Shown here piece by piece: positions 17,817 through 26,024 of a DNA stretch of 30,423 nt. The stretch's first letter is position 1. Every line of letters begins with the position of its first letter. The notes beneath the pieces are model-generated. The model was not told where the DNA came from and did not search any database. It saw nothing but the letters and a program-made list of their open reading frames with translations. Made by a program: the position numbers and the translations under genes. This stretch comes from an uncultured Sphingomonadaceae bacterium (lineage in GTDB: Bacteria; Pseudomonadota; Alphaproteobacteria; Sphingomonadales; Sphingomonadaceae), in NCBI GenBank assembly GCA_946479505.1, contig CAMLGC010000029.1, positions 1 to 30,423 on the forward strand. Reading direction: 5' to 3'.

Positions 17817-18542
17817 ATGGGGGCGGATCAGAACATCGATTGGAACGCGGCCGCGGCCAGCGCGCTCGACTGGTGGGCCGAGGCCGGCGTCAACGTGCTG
17901 GTCGAGGATGCACCGCGGGCATGGCTTGCCGAAGAACGTGCCGTTGTACCGACGCGCGCGAGCGCCCCGGCGGCCGAGGTCGCACCCCTACCCGCGGCGA
18001 TGCCGGACACGCTCGACGCGTTCGAGGCGTGGCGCGTTGGACCGGAGATACCCGAAGCTGGATGGCCCGGCCGGCCGATCGCAGCGATCGGCAACCCGTC
18101 AGCCGATCTGGCGATCCTCGTCGACATGCCCGAGCGCGAGGATGCGGACACGCTGCTGGCAGGCCCCGCCGGCGCGCTGTTCGACCGGATGCTCGCCGCG
18201 ATCGGGCGCGACCGGTCGTCGATTTACCTGGCGCCGCTCTGCGCGGTGTGGCCAGTCTCCCGACAGGTGGCGCCCGAGCTGGAGGCGCAGCTTGCCGAGA
18301 TCGCACGCCACCGGCTGGCCTTGCTCCGCCCCAAGCGGCTGTTGGTAATGGGCAATGCGGTGAGCCGTGCGCTGCTCGGGATCGACGCCGCTGCGGCCCG
18401 CGGGCGTTTGCATGTACTTAATCACGACGGTGGACAAACGGAGACGGTCGCCAGCTTTCCGCCGCGCCTGCTTTTGGACCGGCCGCAAAACAAGGCGGAT
18501 GCCTGGAAGGACCTGCAACTGTTGATCGGAGGGATTGCGTGA
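17817..18542 (+). CDS. Uracil-DNA-glycosylase-like protein, active site not conserved
   Basis: 241 residues. The order of elements in the second half matches family 4/5 UDGs: a motif-1 segment followed by PAGALFDRMLAAIG, then SIYLAPLCAVWP, RPKRLLVMGNAVSRALLG, and a motif-2 segment near the end (ASFPPRLLLDRPQNKADAWKDL). But the key residues are changed: the GEAPG water-activating motif reads VDMPERED, the catalytic HPS/HPA histidine is replaced in SFPPRLLL, and only one cysteine is left, so the usual 4Fe-4S cluster cannot form. It is likely not an ordinary uracil glycosylase; a DNA-binding or diverged repair role is possible. Its stop overlaps the lytic transglycosylase start. Confidence 0.78.
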   Translation: MGADQNIDWNAAAASALDWWAEAGVNVLVEDAPRAWLAEERAVVPTRASAPAAEVAPLPAAMPDTLDAFEAWRVGPEIPEAGWPGRPIAAIGNPSADLAILVDMPEREDADTLLAGPAGALFDRMLAAIGRDRSSIYLAPLCAVWPVSRQVAPELEAQLAEIARHRLALLRPKRLLVMGNAVSRALLGIDAAAARGRLHVLNHDGGQTETVASFPPRLLLDRPQNKADAWKDLQLLIGGIA

Positions 18543-20323
18543 TGCGGGGGTGGTGGCTGGGTCTGGCGCTTGCGGCACTCCCCGCTTCGGCGTTCGCGGC
18601 GCCGGGTGATGCCGCATCCGATACGCGCATCCCGCACGCCGGAAAGAATCGTGACGCCGCGATCCCGGTACAGCTCGATGACGCGCAGCGCGCCGGCTAC
18701 CGCGCCGTCTTCGCGGCGATTCACGACCAGCGCTGGACGGACGCGCAGCTCCAGCTCGATACCATGAAGCCGGGCCTGCTCCATCCGATCGCGCGCGCCG
18801 AGCTCTATACTGCGGCAGGCAGTCCGCGGATCGAACGCGAGCCGCTGCTCGATCTGCTCCGCATCGCCCCCGAGCTGCCGCAGGCCGCGCAACTTGCGCG
18901 GCTCGCCAGGCTGCGCGGTGCGACCGATGCGGACCTGCCGTCGCTGCCACAAGAGCACGACCTGCGCTGGATTGCTGGTGCGCCCACGCGACAGCACACC
19001 CGGGGTGTGGACGGCGTGATGGCGGATGCGCTCGCGGCGCAGATGCAGCCCTTCATCAAGGATGATGACGGCGCGGCCGCGGAGGCGCTGCTCGCTGCAA
19101 CCGGGGGGCTGTCGCCCGAGGCAGTCACCGAATGGCGCCAGCGCGTGGCGTGGATCTATTATCTGGAGGGCAAGGACGCCGACGCCCGCCGGATGGCGGC
19201 GACCGCCGCGAACGATTCGGGCGATTGGGGCGTGCAGGCGAACTGGGTCGCGGGACTCGCGGCGTGGCGGCAGCGCGATTGCGCCGCGGCGGGTGCCTCG
19301 TTCGAGACCGTGGCGAGCCGTTCGAGCGATTCGGAATTGCGCGCGGCCGGACTCTACTGGGCGTCGCGCGCCGACATGGCGTGCGGCCGGCCCGACAAGG
19401 TTGAAGGGCATCTTCAGAGCGCTGCCCAATATGACGAGACGTTCTACGGGCAGCTTGCGCGCCAGGCGCTCGGGATCAAGACGCCGATCTTTCGGGCGGT
19501 GGACGCATCGGACGATTGGAAGCGGCTCGAACATCGGCCCAACGTCCTGGTCGCCGCGGCATTGGTCGAGATCGGCGAGACAGGGCTTGCAGATGACGTG
19601 ATCCGCCATCAGGCGGAGATCGGGAGCCCGAGCGATTACGCGGCGCTCGTCCATCTCGCGGGCGCGATGAACCTGCCGAGCACACAGCTCTGGCTTGCAC
19701 ACAACGCGCCCGAGGGAGCGAGCGCGGTCGCTTCGGCACGTTTCCCCGCGCCGAACTGGGTGCCCGACGGCGGCTGGCGCGTCGACAAGGCGCTGGTCTA
19801 TGCGCACACGCTCCAGGAATCGCGCTTCCGCACCGACGTGGTGAGCCCCGCGGGCGCTTACGGTCTGATGCAGATCATGCCGGCGGCCGCGATCGACATC
19901 GGCCGTGCGCATGGCCGCGTGATCGACCGTGCGGACCTGACGAAACCCTCGACCAATATCGAGGTCGGCCAATCGTATCTCGAGCAGCTCCGCGATCAGC
20001 CCTGTACGGGTGGGCTGCTTCCCAAGGTGATCGCCGCCTACAATGCCGGGCCGGTGCCCGTCGCCGAGTGGAACACGATCACCAAGGATAACGGCGATCC
20101 TCTGCTTTACATCGAATCGATTCCCTATTGGGAAACGCGTGGATACGTGATGACGGTGCTGCGCAACTATTGGATCTACGAGAGCGAGACGGGCAAGCAG
20201 GGCTCGTCAAGCCGCGCCGCGCTGGCGCAGGGCATGTGGCCGCGCTTTCCGGGCATGTCGGGCGCCGTCGCAATCCGGATGGGCGACACACCGAACGCGA
20301 CGATGACCGCCAGTGCCGATTGA
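18542..20323 (+). CDS. Soluble lytic murein transglycosylase (SLT domain)
   Basis: 593 residues from ATG 18542 (overlapping the previous TGA by one base), with a Sec signal peptide ([19 protein letters not shown]) and thus periplasmic. Residues about 50-400 are helical repeats forming a doughnut-like U/L region as in Slt70. The C-terminal catalytic domain has the glutamate in HTLQESRFR (Glu426), [28 protein letters not shown] and VIAAYNAGP. It cleaves peptidoglycan between MurNAc and GlcNAc with formation of 1,6-anhydro ends. The moaB start lies 11 bp inside its 3' end. Confidence 0.95.
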   Translation: MRGWWLGLALAALPASAFAAPGDAASDTRIPHAGKNRDAAIPVQLDDAQRAGYRAVFAAIHDQRWTDAQLQLDTMKPGLLHPIARAELYTAAGSPRIEREPLLDLLRIAPELPQAAQLARLARLRGATDADLPSLPQEHDLRWIAGAPTRQHTRGVDGVMADALAAQMQPFIKDDDGAAAEALLAATGGLSPEAVTEWRQRVAWIYYLEGKDADARRMAATAANDSGDWGVQANWVAGLAAWRQRDCAAAGASFETVASRSSDSELRAAGLYWASRADMACGRPDKVEGHLQSAAQYDETFYGQLARQALGIKTPIFRAVDASDDWKRLEHRPNVLVAAALVEIGETGLADDVIRHQAEIGSPSDYAALVHLAGAMNLPSTQLWLAHNAPEGASAVASARFPAPNWVPDGGWRVDKALVYAHTLQESRFRTDVVSPAGAYGLMQIMPAAAIDIGRAHGRVIDRADLTKPSTNIEVGQSYLEQLRDQPCTGGLLPKVIAAYNAGPVPVAEWNTITKDNGDPLLYIESIPYWETRGYVMTVLRNYWIYESETGKQGSSSRAALAQGMWPRFPGMSGAVAIRMGDTPNATMTASAD

Positions 20324-20840
20324 CCAAGCCGCCGCGTTCCTGCCGATCAGGATCGCGGTGCTCACGGTTTCGGACACGCGCGGGCCCGACGACGACCGAT
20401 CGGGCGATGTGCTGACGACACGGCTGACCGATATGGGACACATGCTTGCCGATCGGGCGCTGCTGCGCGACGATGTTGGCGGGATTGTCGCCCAGTTCGA
20501 GACGTGGATCGGCGATCCCGCGGTCGATTGCATCATTTCCACCGGCGGCACTGGCGTGACGGGGCGCGATGTGACTCCCGAAGCAGTCGAACGCGTTGCC
20601 GACAAGATGGTCCCCGGCTTCGGCGAGCTCTTCCGCTGGCTGAGCTACACAACGATCGGCACCTCGACGATCCAGTCGCGCGCCTGTGCGTGTGTTGCAC
20701 GTGGCACGTACATTTTCGCCCTTCCCGGGTCGACCGGCGCGGTCAAGGATGCGTGGGACGGCATCCTCAAGGACCAGCTCGACAGCCGGCACCGCCCCTG
20801 CAACTTCGTCGAGCTGATGCCGCGGTTGCGGGAGCGGTAA
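20313..20840 (+). CDS. moaB: Molybdenum cofactor biosynthesis protein B
   Basis: 175 residues of the MoaB/Mog fold: [31 protein letters not shown] (73-92), [23 protein letters not shown] and [18 protein letters not shown]. The fold binds molybdopterin and can adenylylate it before metal insertion. The start is a GTG that overlaps the lytic transglycosylase gene by 11 bp in another frame; no ATG fits better. There are no other molybdenum cofactor genes in the window. The gene is followed by a palindromic element. Confidence 0.95.
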   Translation: MPIDQAAAFLPIRIAVLTVSDTRGPDDDRSGDVLTTRLTDMGHMLADRALLRDDVGGIVAQFETWIGDPAVDCIISTGGTGVTGRDVTPEAVERVADKMVPGFGELFRWLSYTTIGTSTIQSRACACVARGTYIFALPGSTGAVKDAWDGILKDQLDSRHRPCNFVELMPRLRER

Positions 20841-20850
20841 AGCGAATTGC

Positions 20851-20928
20851 AATATCTTCCCCGGTGAAGGCCGGGGTCCAGCATCGGGCCGGTCGTAACT
20901 GGCCCCCGGCCTTCGCCGGGGAATATCC
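20851..20928. repeat. Palindromic REP-like element between moaB and the VOC gene
   Basis: The left arm (20851-20876, AATATCTTCCCCGG then TGAAGGCCGGGG) and right arm (20903-20928) are reverse complements apart from a 2-nt insertion and one T/C change that still allows G-U pairing. A short inner CCAG/CTGG pair (878-881 with 899-902) extends the stem. The core CCCCGGCGAAGGCCGGGG is typical of dispersed palindromes in sphingomonad genomes. It lies between convergent genes, where such elements are usually found, and might end transcripts from both sides, although there is no good T-run. Confidence 0.9.
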
Positions 20929-20935
20929 TAAATTT

Positions 20936-21283
20936 TCACGAATGCGCCGTCTGCGCGACCGCCAGTTCGTGCCCGTCGGGATCGCGGAAGTGGAAACGGC
21001 GGCCGCCCGGAAAATCGAAGATCGGGGCAGTAATCGTGCCGCCCGCCTCTCGCACCGCCTTCTCCGCAGCATCGAGATCGTCGACCTCAATCACCGGCAG
21101 CGCCGCCGCCGTCTTGGCCTCGGCGTCCGCCTGGAAACCAATGTCGGTGTCGCCGCTCGTCGTCGCGGCGTAGGTGGGGCCGAAATCGGTGAAGCTCCAG
21201 CCGAAGGCGGCGCCGTAGAACGTCCTGGCGGCGCGCGTGTCGCCGACGGGAAGCTCGAGATAGTTGAGCCGCGCGGTCATCAT
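20936..21283 (-). CDS. VOC (glyoxalase-like) family protein
   Basis: About 115 residues, a single glyoxalase/bleomycin-resistance fold: LNYLELPVGDTRAARTFYGA, FGWSFTDFGPTYAATTSGD, a central IEVDDLDAAEKAVREAGG and a C-terminal FPGGRRFHFRDPDGHELAV. The Glu of the first strand (YLELPV) and the late DGHEL are the usual metal ligand positions, though the first histidine is missing, so metal binding is uncertain. The start is one of two adjacent ATGs (21283 or 21280) just after GGAGAAGG. Substrate unknown; the family includes antibiotic-binding and dioxygenase relatives. Confidence 0.9.
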   Translation of the reverse strand: MMTARLNYLELPVGDTRAARTFYGAAFGWSFTDFGPTYAATTSGDTDIGFQADAEAKTAAALPVIEVDDLDAAEKAVREAGGTITAPIFDFPGGRRFHFRDPDGHELAVAQTAHS

Positions 21284-21336
21284 CCTTCTCCACAACTGTT
21301 CTTGTTACGTTCTGCTCGACGCGCTATGCTCTGTCA

Positions 21337-22410
21337 ATGGCGATCAAACAGCGCGCCGTGCGTGGCGCGACCCTCAATCGCGAGAGCACGCGCTTCAATC
21401 TGCCCCAGACCGAGGCCGACGGCGACTGGCTCGACGCGCGCGAGGCGCTGGACGGCGCGCCGCCGCCACTGCGCACGACCGTGACGGTCGAGAAGCCCAA
21501 GACGATCCTGACCTTCAACGCTTCGCCCGATGTCGAGTTCGATCGCTCGGTGAACCCCTATCGCGGGTGCGAGCACGGCTGCATCTACTGCTTCGCGCGG
21601 CCGAGCCATGCGTATCACGATTTGTCGCCGGGGCTCGATTTCGAAAGCCGGCTGTTCGCCAAGCCCGACGCCCCTGCCCTGCTCCGCGAGGCGCTAGCAA
21701 AGCGCGACTATGCGGTGCGGCCGATCGCGTTCGGCACCAACACCGATCCGTATCAGCCGATCGAAGGCACGTGGAAGATCACGCGCGGTTGCCTCGAAGT
21801 GCTCGCGGAAACGAATCATCCGCTGACGATCACCACCAAATCCGATCGCGTGCTGCGCGATCTCGACCTGATCGCGCCGATGGCAAAGAAGGGTCTCGCG
21901 GCGGTGGCGCTGTCGGTGACCTCGCTCGACCCGCGGATCGCGATGACGCTCGAGCCCCGCGCAGCGGCGCCCGAACGGCGGCTGACGGCGGTGCGGCGGC
22001 TCGCCGATGCTGGCGTGCCCGTCTATGTCTCGATCGCGCCGGTGGTGCCCGCGATCACCGATCACGAGATCGAGCACATCGTCGAGCGCGCGGTCGAATC
22101 GGGCGCGAGCGGCGCCTTCTTCCTGCCGGTGCGGTTGCCGCACGAGGTCGCGCCGCTGTTTCGCGCCTGGCTCGAGACGCATTTCCCCGATCGCGCGGGC
22201 AAGGTGATGGCGATCATTCGATCGATTCGCGGCGGGCGCGACAACGATCCCGATTTCCATACCCGGATGCGGGGGCAAGGACCCTGGGCCGACCTGATGC
22301 GCACGCGCTTCGTGATCGCGTGCAAGCGCTACGGGCTCGCCAACGACCGGATCATGCTGCGGACGGATCTGTTCCGCCCACCCGCCGGTGCGCAGGGGCA
22401 GTTGTTCTGA
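21337..22410 (+). CDS. PA0069-family radical SAM protein
   Basis: 357 residues. The 4Fe-4S motif is Cys78-X3-Cys82-X2-Cys85 in NPYRGCEHGCIYCFARPSH, the hallmark of this family, followed by TNTDPYQPIEGTWKITRGCL and TLEPRAAAPERRL. These proteins resemble spore photoproduct lyase/DNA repair photolyase annotations, but the actual reaction is unknown. It starts at the ATG at 21337 and is divergent from the VOC gene. It converges with the glutathione peroxidase gene, only 9 bp apart. Confidence 0.93.
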   Translation: MAIKQRAVRGATLNRESTRFNLPQTEADGDWLDAREALDGAPPPLRTTVTVEKPKTILTFNASPDVEFDRSVNPYRGCEHGCIYCFARPSHAYHDLSPGLDFESRLFAKPDAPALLREALAKRDYAVRPIAFGTNTDPYQPIEGTWKITRGCLEVLAETNHPLTITTKSDRVLRDLDLIAPMAKKGLAAVALSVTSLDPRIAMTLEPRAAAPERRLTAVRRLADAGVPVYVSIAPVVPAITDHEIEHIVERAVESGASGAFFLPVRLPHEVAPLFRAWLETHFPDRAGKVMAIIRSIRGGRDNDPDFHTRMRGQGPWADLMRTRFVIACKRYGLANDRIMLRTDLFRPPAGAQGQLF

Positions 22411-22419
22411 TCGAGGCGA

Positions 22420-22905
22420 TCACGATCGCAGCAGGCTTTCGATATCGGCTGCAATGTCTTCCGGCTTGGTCGTGGGCGCATAGCGGGCGACGACCGCTCC
22501 CGAGCGATCGACCAGGAACTTGGTGAAGTTCCATTTGATCGCTTTCGAGCCGAGCAGGCCGGGCGCCTCGCCCTTGAGCGTGCGGAACAGCGGGTCGGCG
22601 CGCTCGCCGTTGACGTCGATCTTGGCGAAGATGGGAAAGGTGACGGCGTAGCTGGTCGAGCAGAAGCTCGCGATCTCCTCGGCGCTGCCCGGCTCCTGGC
22701 CGCCGAACTGGTTGCACGGGAAGGCGAGCACCTCGAAACCGCGACCGCCATAGCGTCGGTGCAGTGCCTCCAGGCCGGCATATTGGGGCGTGAACCCGCA
22801 TTTCGAGGCGGTGTTCACGATCAACAGCACCCTGCCCGCATACGCGCCCAGATCGACGTCGCCCCCGTCGCTCGCCTTCACGTGTAGATCGGTGATCGCG
22901 CTCAT
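22420..22905 (-). CDS. Glutathione peroxidase family (thiol peroxidase)
   Basis: 161 residues with the Gpx set: peroxidatic Cys36 in [12 protein letters not shown] (cysteine, not selenocysteine), [12 protein letters not shown] with the catalytic glutamine, and [10 protein letters not shown] with the tryptophan. Such bacterial enzymes reduce hydrogen and lipid peroxides, often using thioredoxin. No signal peptide. The ATG at 22905 has a GAGGAGG site about 7 bp upstream and overlaps the stop of the acetyltransferase gene (ATGA); a longer open frame upstream is only that gene read in another frame. Confidence 0.95.
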   Translation of the reverse strand: MSAITDLHVKASDGGDVDLGAYAGRVLLIVNTASKCGFTPQYAGLEALHRRYGGRGFEVLAFPCNQFGGQEPGSAEEIASFCSTSYAVTFPIFAKIDVNGERADPLFRTLKGEAPGLLGSKAIKWNFTKFLVDRSGAVVARYAPTTKPEDIAADIESLLRS

Positions 22906-23501
22906 GTCCGTGCCTCCTCTCGGTCCGCGAGCAGCGCATCGAGGTTGCGCCGCACGCCGGGCCATTCGTGCGCCAGGATCGAATAGACGACCGTATCGCG
23001 CGCATGGCCCGGCATCACCATGTGGCCGCGCAGCACGCCGTCCTGCCGCGCGCCGAGCCGCTCGATCGCGCGCCGCGACTGACGGTTGAGGAAATCGGTG
23101 CGGAGCTGGACGCATTGGCAACCGAGCGCTTCGAAGGCGTGGGTGAGCAGCAGGCGTTTGGTCTCGGTGTTGAGACCGGTGCGCTGGACGCGTGTCGCAT
23201 AGACGGTGCCGCCGATCTCGACGCGCCGATGCGCCTCGTTCATCCGCAGGAAGCGCGTCGTCCCCGAAACGCGGCCGTCAGCATCGAGCACGGTGAAGGC
23301 CATCGCTCGTCCCGCGCCCGTCTCGCGCTCGATCCGGTCATACCAGCCGTCGATCGTCGCCTCGTTGGGAACCATCGTCGCAAAGCTGTTCTCGAGCCCG
23401 TCGGCAAACGCGTCGATCAGCGCAGCGCGATCGCCGCGCTCGAGCGGGCGCAGCGTGACGTGGCGGCCGGCGAGCGTCGGGGCGTCGCGCCAGGTGTTCA
23501 C
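22902..23501 (-). CDS. GNAT-family N-acetyltransferase (RimJ/RimL-like)
   Basis: 199 residues with the RimJ-type pattern: [19 protein letters not shown] at the N-terminus, [21 protein letters not shown], the acetyl-CoA region [18 protein letters not shown] and the late [19 protein letters not shown]. The family acetylates N-terminal or small-molecule amines; the substrate here is unknown. It lies between lolD and the peroxidase, overlapping both by 4 bp, so it is expressed with the lipoprotein-release genes even though no functional link is obvious. Confidence 0.92.
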   Translation of the reverse strand: MNTWRDAPTLAGRHVTLRPLERGDRAALIDAFADGLENSFATMVPNEATIDGWYDRIERETGAGRAMAFTVLDADGRVSGTTRFLRMNEAHRRVEIGGTVYATRVQRTGLNTETKRLLLTHAFEALGCQCVQLRTDFLNRQSRRAIERLGARQDGVLRGHMVMPGHARDTVVYSILAHEWPGVRRNLDALLADREEART

Positions 23502-24172
23502 TCGAGATGCCCTTCGTGCAGCCGCACCACGCGGTCCATCTTCTCGGCGAGGCGCTCGTTGTGGGTGGCGACGAGCGCGGCCGAGCCTTCATGGCGGACG
23601 AGGCGGAGGAACTCGGCGAGGACGACGTCGGCGGTCGCCTCGTCGAGGTTGCCGGTGGGCTCGTCGGCGAGGACGAGCGCGGGGCGGTTGGCGAGCGCGC
23701 GGGCGACCGCGACGCGCTGCTGCTCGCCGCCCGAAAGCTGGCTCGGCCGGTGCGTGAGGCGGGCGCCGAGACCGAGCGCGGTGAGGAGCGAGGCGGCGCG
23801 GTCTTCGGCCGCGTCGCGATCGGCGCCCTCGATGAGCTGCGGAAGCACGACGTTCTCGCGCGCGGTGAAATCGGGGAGCAGGTGGTGGAACTGATAGACG
23901 AACCCGAGCGTGTCGCGGCGCACCACGGTGCGGCCGTGTGCGTCGAGCTGCGCGGCCTCTTTGCCTGTGATGCGGATCGAGCCGCCGAATCCGCCTTCGA
24001 GCAACCCCACCGCCTGGAGGAGCGTCGACTTGCCCGAGCCCGAGGGGCCGACCAGCGCGACGATCTCACCGGGCGCGATGGCCAGATCGACCCCGCGCAG
24101 GACGTGGATCGTCTGCCCGCCCTGCTCGAAGCTGCGGGTCAGGCCTGTCGTCTGGAGGACGGGTTCATTCAT
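23498..24172 (-). CDS. lolD: Lipoprotein-releasing ABC transporter, ATP-binding subunit
   Basis: 224 residues: Walker [10 protein letters not shown] (42-50), the LolD-type [18 protein letters not shown], signature [15 protein letters not shown] (146-160), Walker [13 protein letters not shown] and the H-loop [12 protein letters not shown]. It powers release of outer-membrane lipoproteins from the inner membrane to LolA. The pairing with a LolC/E permease directly upstream, overlapping by 8 bp, supports LolD over the related MacB/FtsE ATPases. Confidence 0.95.
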   Translation of the reverse strand: MNEPVLQTTGLTRSFEQGGQTIHVLRGVDLAIAPGEIVALVGPSGSGKSTLLQAVGLLEGGFGGSIRITGKEAAQLDAHGRTVVRRDTLGFVYQFHHLLPDFTARENVVLPQLIEGADRDAAEDRAASLLTALGLGARLTHRPSQLSGGEQQRVAVARALANRPALVLADEPTGNLDEATADVVLAEFLRLVRHEGSAALVATHNERLAEKMDRVVRLHEGHLE

Positions 24173-25415
24173 AGCGCAACACCTGGACAGGATCGGTGCT
24201 CGCGGCCTTGAAGGCCGGATAGAGCGTGGCGAGGAAAGAGAAAGCGAGCGCCATCAGCGCGATGACGACGACCTCGATGGGATCGGTCTTCGACGGAAGC
24301 TCGGTGAGGTAGCGGATCGAGGGATCCCAGAGGTTCTGCCCGGTCACGAGCTGGATGAAATCCACCACGTCTTGCCGGAAGAACAGGAAGACGAAACCGA
24401 GGACGAGGCCGGCGAGCGTGCCGAGCGCGCCGATCGTGGTGCCCACCGTCATGAACACGCGCATCAGCCCGCCCCGGGTCGCCCCCATCGTTCGCAGGAT
24501 CGCGATGTCGCGCGTCTTGGCGCGCACCAGCATGATGAGCGACGACAGGATGTTGAACACCGCGACGAGGATGATGATCGAGAGCACGGTGAACATCGCG
24601 ATCCGCTCGACCGTCAATGCCTCGAAGAGCTGCGCGTTGAGCATCCGCCAATCGGCGATCACCGCCTGCCCGCCGATCCGCTCGGCGAGCGGCGCGAGGA
24701 TCTGGCCCACGCGGTCGGCATCGACCGTCTGGATTTCGACCATGCCGACGCTGCTTCCCATCAGCAGCAGCGTCTGCGCGCCTTCCATCGGCATGATGAC
24801 GTAGGTGTTGTCGTAATCGTAGATGCCGATCTCGAAGATCGCCGCCACCTTGTAGTCGATGATGCGCGGCACCGTGCCGAAGGGCGTCGTGTAGCCTTGC
24901 GGGCTGATGAGCGAGATCTCGCTGCCGACCTTGGCGCCCAGCGCTTCGGCGAGCCGCGATCCGATCGCGACGGTGCGGCTGCCGGGCGTGAGCCGGGCGA
25001 GCGAGCCCGCGATCACCTTCTGGTGGATGGTCGCGTTCGAGCGGATGTCCTCGACGCGCATCCCGCGCATCAGCACGCCTTGCACCGTGCCGCCATGCGT
25101 CGCCATCAGCGGCTGCTCGATCAGGGGAATCGCGCTGGTGACGCCGGGGAGAGCGCGCGCCTGATCGGCGATCTCGCGCCAGTCGCGGAGCTGGCCGTTA
25201 TAGCCCTGCACCACCGCATGGCCGTTGAGCCCCACGATCTTGTCGAACAGCTCGTCGCGAAAGCCGTTCATCACGCTCATCACCACGACCAAGGCGGCGA
25301 CGCCGAGCATCACCGCAAAGAGACTGATCGAGGCGACCAGGAAGATGAACGCCTCGCCCTTGCCCGGAAGCAGGTAGCGCCGCGCGAGCATCCGTTCGTA
25401 GCGCGAGAGGATCAT
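24165..25415 (-). CDS. lolC: Lipoprotein-releasing ABC transporter, permease subunit (LolC/E type)
   Basis: 416 residues with the LolC/LolE topology: one N-terminal membrane segment ([30 protein letters not shown]), a periplasmic domain of about 200 residues, then three C-terminal segments of the FtsX domain ([56 protein letters not shown]). The motif [11 protein letters not shown] and the closing [18 protein letters not shown] are characteristic. As in other alphaproteobacteria a single permease seems to serve, probably as a homodimer. No second lol permease is present in the window. Confidence 0.94.
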   Translation of the reverse strand: MILSRYERMLARRYLLPGKGEAFIFLVASISLFAVMLGVAALVVVMSVMNGFRDELFDKIVGLNGHAVVQGYNGQLRDWREIADQARALPGVTSAIPLIEQPLMATHGGTVQGVLMRGMRVEDIRSNATIHQKVIAGSLARLTPGSRTVAIGSRLAEALGAKVGSEISLISPQGYTTPFGTVPRIIDYKVAAIFEIGIYDYDNTYVIMPMEGAQTLLLMGSSVGMVEIQTVDADRVGQILAPLAERIGGQAVIADWRMLNAQLFEALTVERIAMFTVLSIIILVAVFNILSSLIMLVRAKTRDIAILRTMGATRGGLMRVFMTVGTTIGALGTLAGLVLGFVFLFFRQDVVDFIQLVTGQNLWDPSIRYLTELPSKTDPIEVVVIALMALAFSFLATLYPAFKAASTDPVQVLRYE

Positions 25416-25560
25416 AAGGCTGGCGTTCCGGTCCCCGAATGGCGACGAGGCGCCGGTCTAGGGACGACCGGGGACAGTGGCAATGGTTGCACCGGGCGAA
25501 AGCGCTGTTGCGAATTCACCACAGGCGCGCGGCAATCGTACCCTGAACGAGGCATTTACG

Positions 25561-25740
25561 GTGACAAGCCCCCCGCCGCCTTGGTAAGCATCCGCTCGTT
25601 GATCACAGGCAATGGCCGTGGTTTGGGGAGCTTTCAGCCCCGTCCGACAACCGGACGCGCGGGCGGAGGCGACTTAAGGGGGCTGACGAGCAATCGTCAC
25701 GCAGGCGCCCGGGTCGGAAACGGCCCGGGCGTTTGCTTTT
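25561..25740 (+). ncRNA. Predicted structured small RNA with intrinsic terminator
   Basis: Reading the plus strand, GTGAC 25561-565 pairs with GTCAC 25696-700, AGCCCCC 25567-573 with GGGGGCT 25678-684, and CGCC 25574-577 with GGCG 25668-671. This closing stem encloses three hairpins: CACaGGC/GCCGTG with loop AATG (25604-620), GGGG/CCCC (25625-641), and GTCCG/CGGAC (25642-656). A terminator follows at 25706. No plus-strand gene precedes it, so an independent RNA is the simplest reading. I cannot place it in a known family: tmRNA, RNase P and SRP hallmarks are absent. The 5' end and promoter are unknown; boundaries are those of the fold. Confidence 0.5.
25706..25740 (+). terminator. Rho-independent terminator
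   Basis: An 11-bp stem (25706-25716 with 25721-25731, one U-G pair) is capped by the stable tetraloop GAAA and followed by TTTGCTTTT. The T-rich side is only on the plus strand, so it ends plus-strand transcription, although both flanking genes are on the minus strand. Confidence 0.85.
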
Positions 25741-25771
25741 GGCGCGCGCGGCAGCGGCGCGAAGCAGCGGC

Positions 25772-25887
25772 AAAGTTGACCAACTTGACTGTCCCGCGCC
25801 TGATCGGCTGAGCACATTCCGCGATTTCCGGGCCTTTGCGCTGCATCGCCGCGGCGGCGAGTCAACTTTGACCCGAGCGTCAACTTT
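25772..25887. repeat. Three copies of GTCAACTTT / AAAGTTGAC
   Basis: Copies lie at 25772-25780 (as AAAGTTGAC), 25861-25869 and 25879-25887 (both GTCAACTTT, 18 bp apart). The first copy is extended into a perfect inverted repeat, AAGTTG-AC-CAACTT (25773-25786). The 18-bp phase and partial symmetry would fit binding sites for a regulator, but the site of action is unknown; the nearest genes end here or start over 350 bp away. Confidence 0.6.
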
Positions 25888-26024
25888 TACCGCACGATCC
25901 ATCCGAATCGCGGCCACCGACGATTTCAAAGAGCGCGGCCCCGACATGCCACGGATGCGGGGGTGTAGGACAGAGGCGAACGAAACGCGGCCTTGCTCGA
26001 GGTGGTCGGGAAAATGGCCGCCGA

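Larger units (their letters stand above)
25416..26024. other. Gene-free accessory stretch between lolC and the restriction enzyme
   Basis: No convincing protein-coding gene is seen on either strand over about 600 bp. Small open frames exist (for example one of 114 codons on the minus strand), but they have no family features and cross the structured elements below. The stretch holds a predicted plus-strand RNA with its own terminator (25561-25740) and three copies of a 9-bp motif (25772-25887). It marks the junction between core genes and the accessory restriction gene. Confidence 0.7.

Noticed and set aside
25561..25740. tmRNA half, SRP RNA, RNase P RNA or a tRNA
   Set aside because: I looked for the tag-coding sequence, the GGAAGCAGCC-type SRP loop, RNase P core and a T-loop with GTTCGA; none is present.
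23910..25811. Plus-strand open frame of 633 codons opposite lolC and lolD
   Set aside because: It is rich in H, R, D and E with no recognisable domain, and lies antisense to two genes with complete family motifs; it is an artefact of GC-rich codon structure.
25603..25947. A 114-codon minus-strand frame in the gene-free stretch
   Set aside because: No family features, no good start signal, and it runs through the predicted terminator and motif repeats; composition is like random GC-rich DNA.
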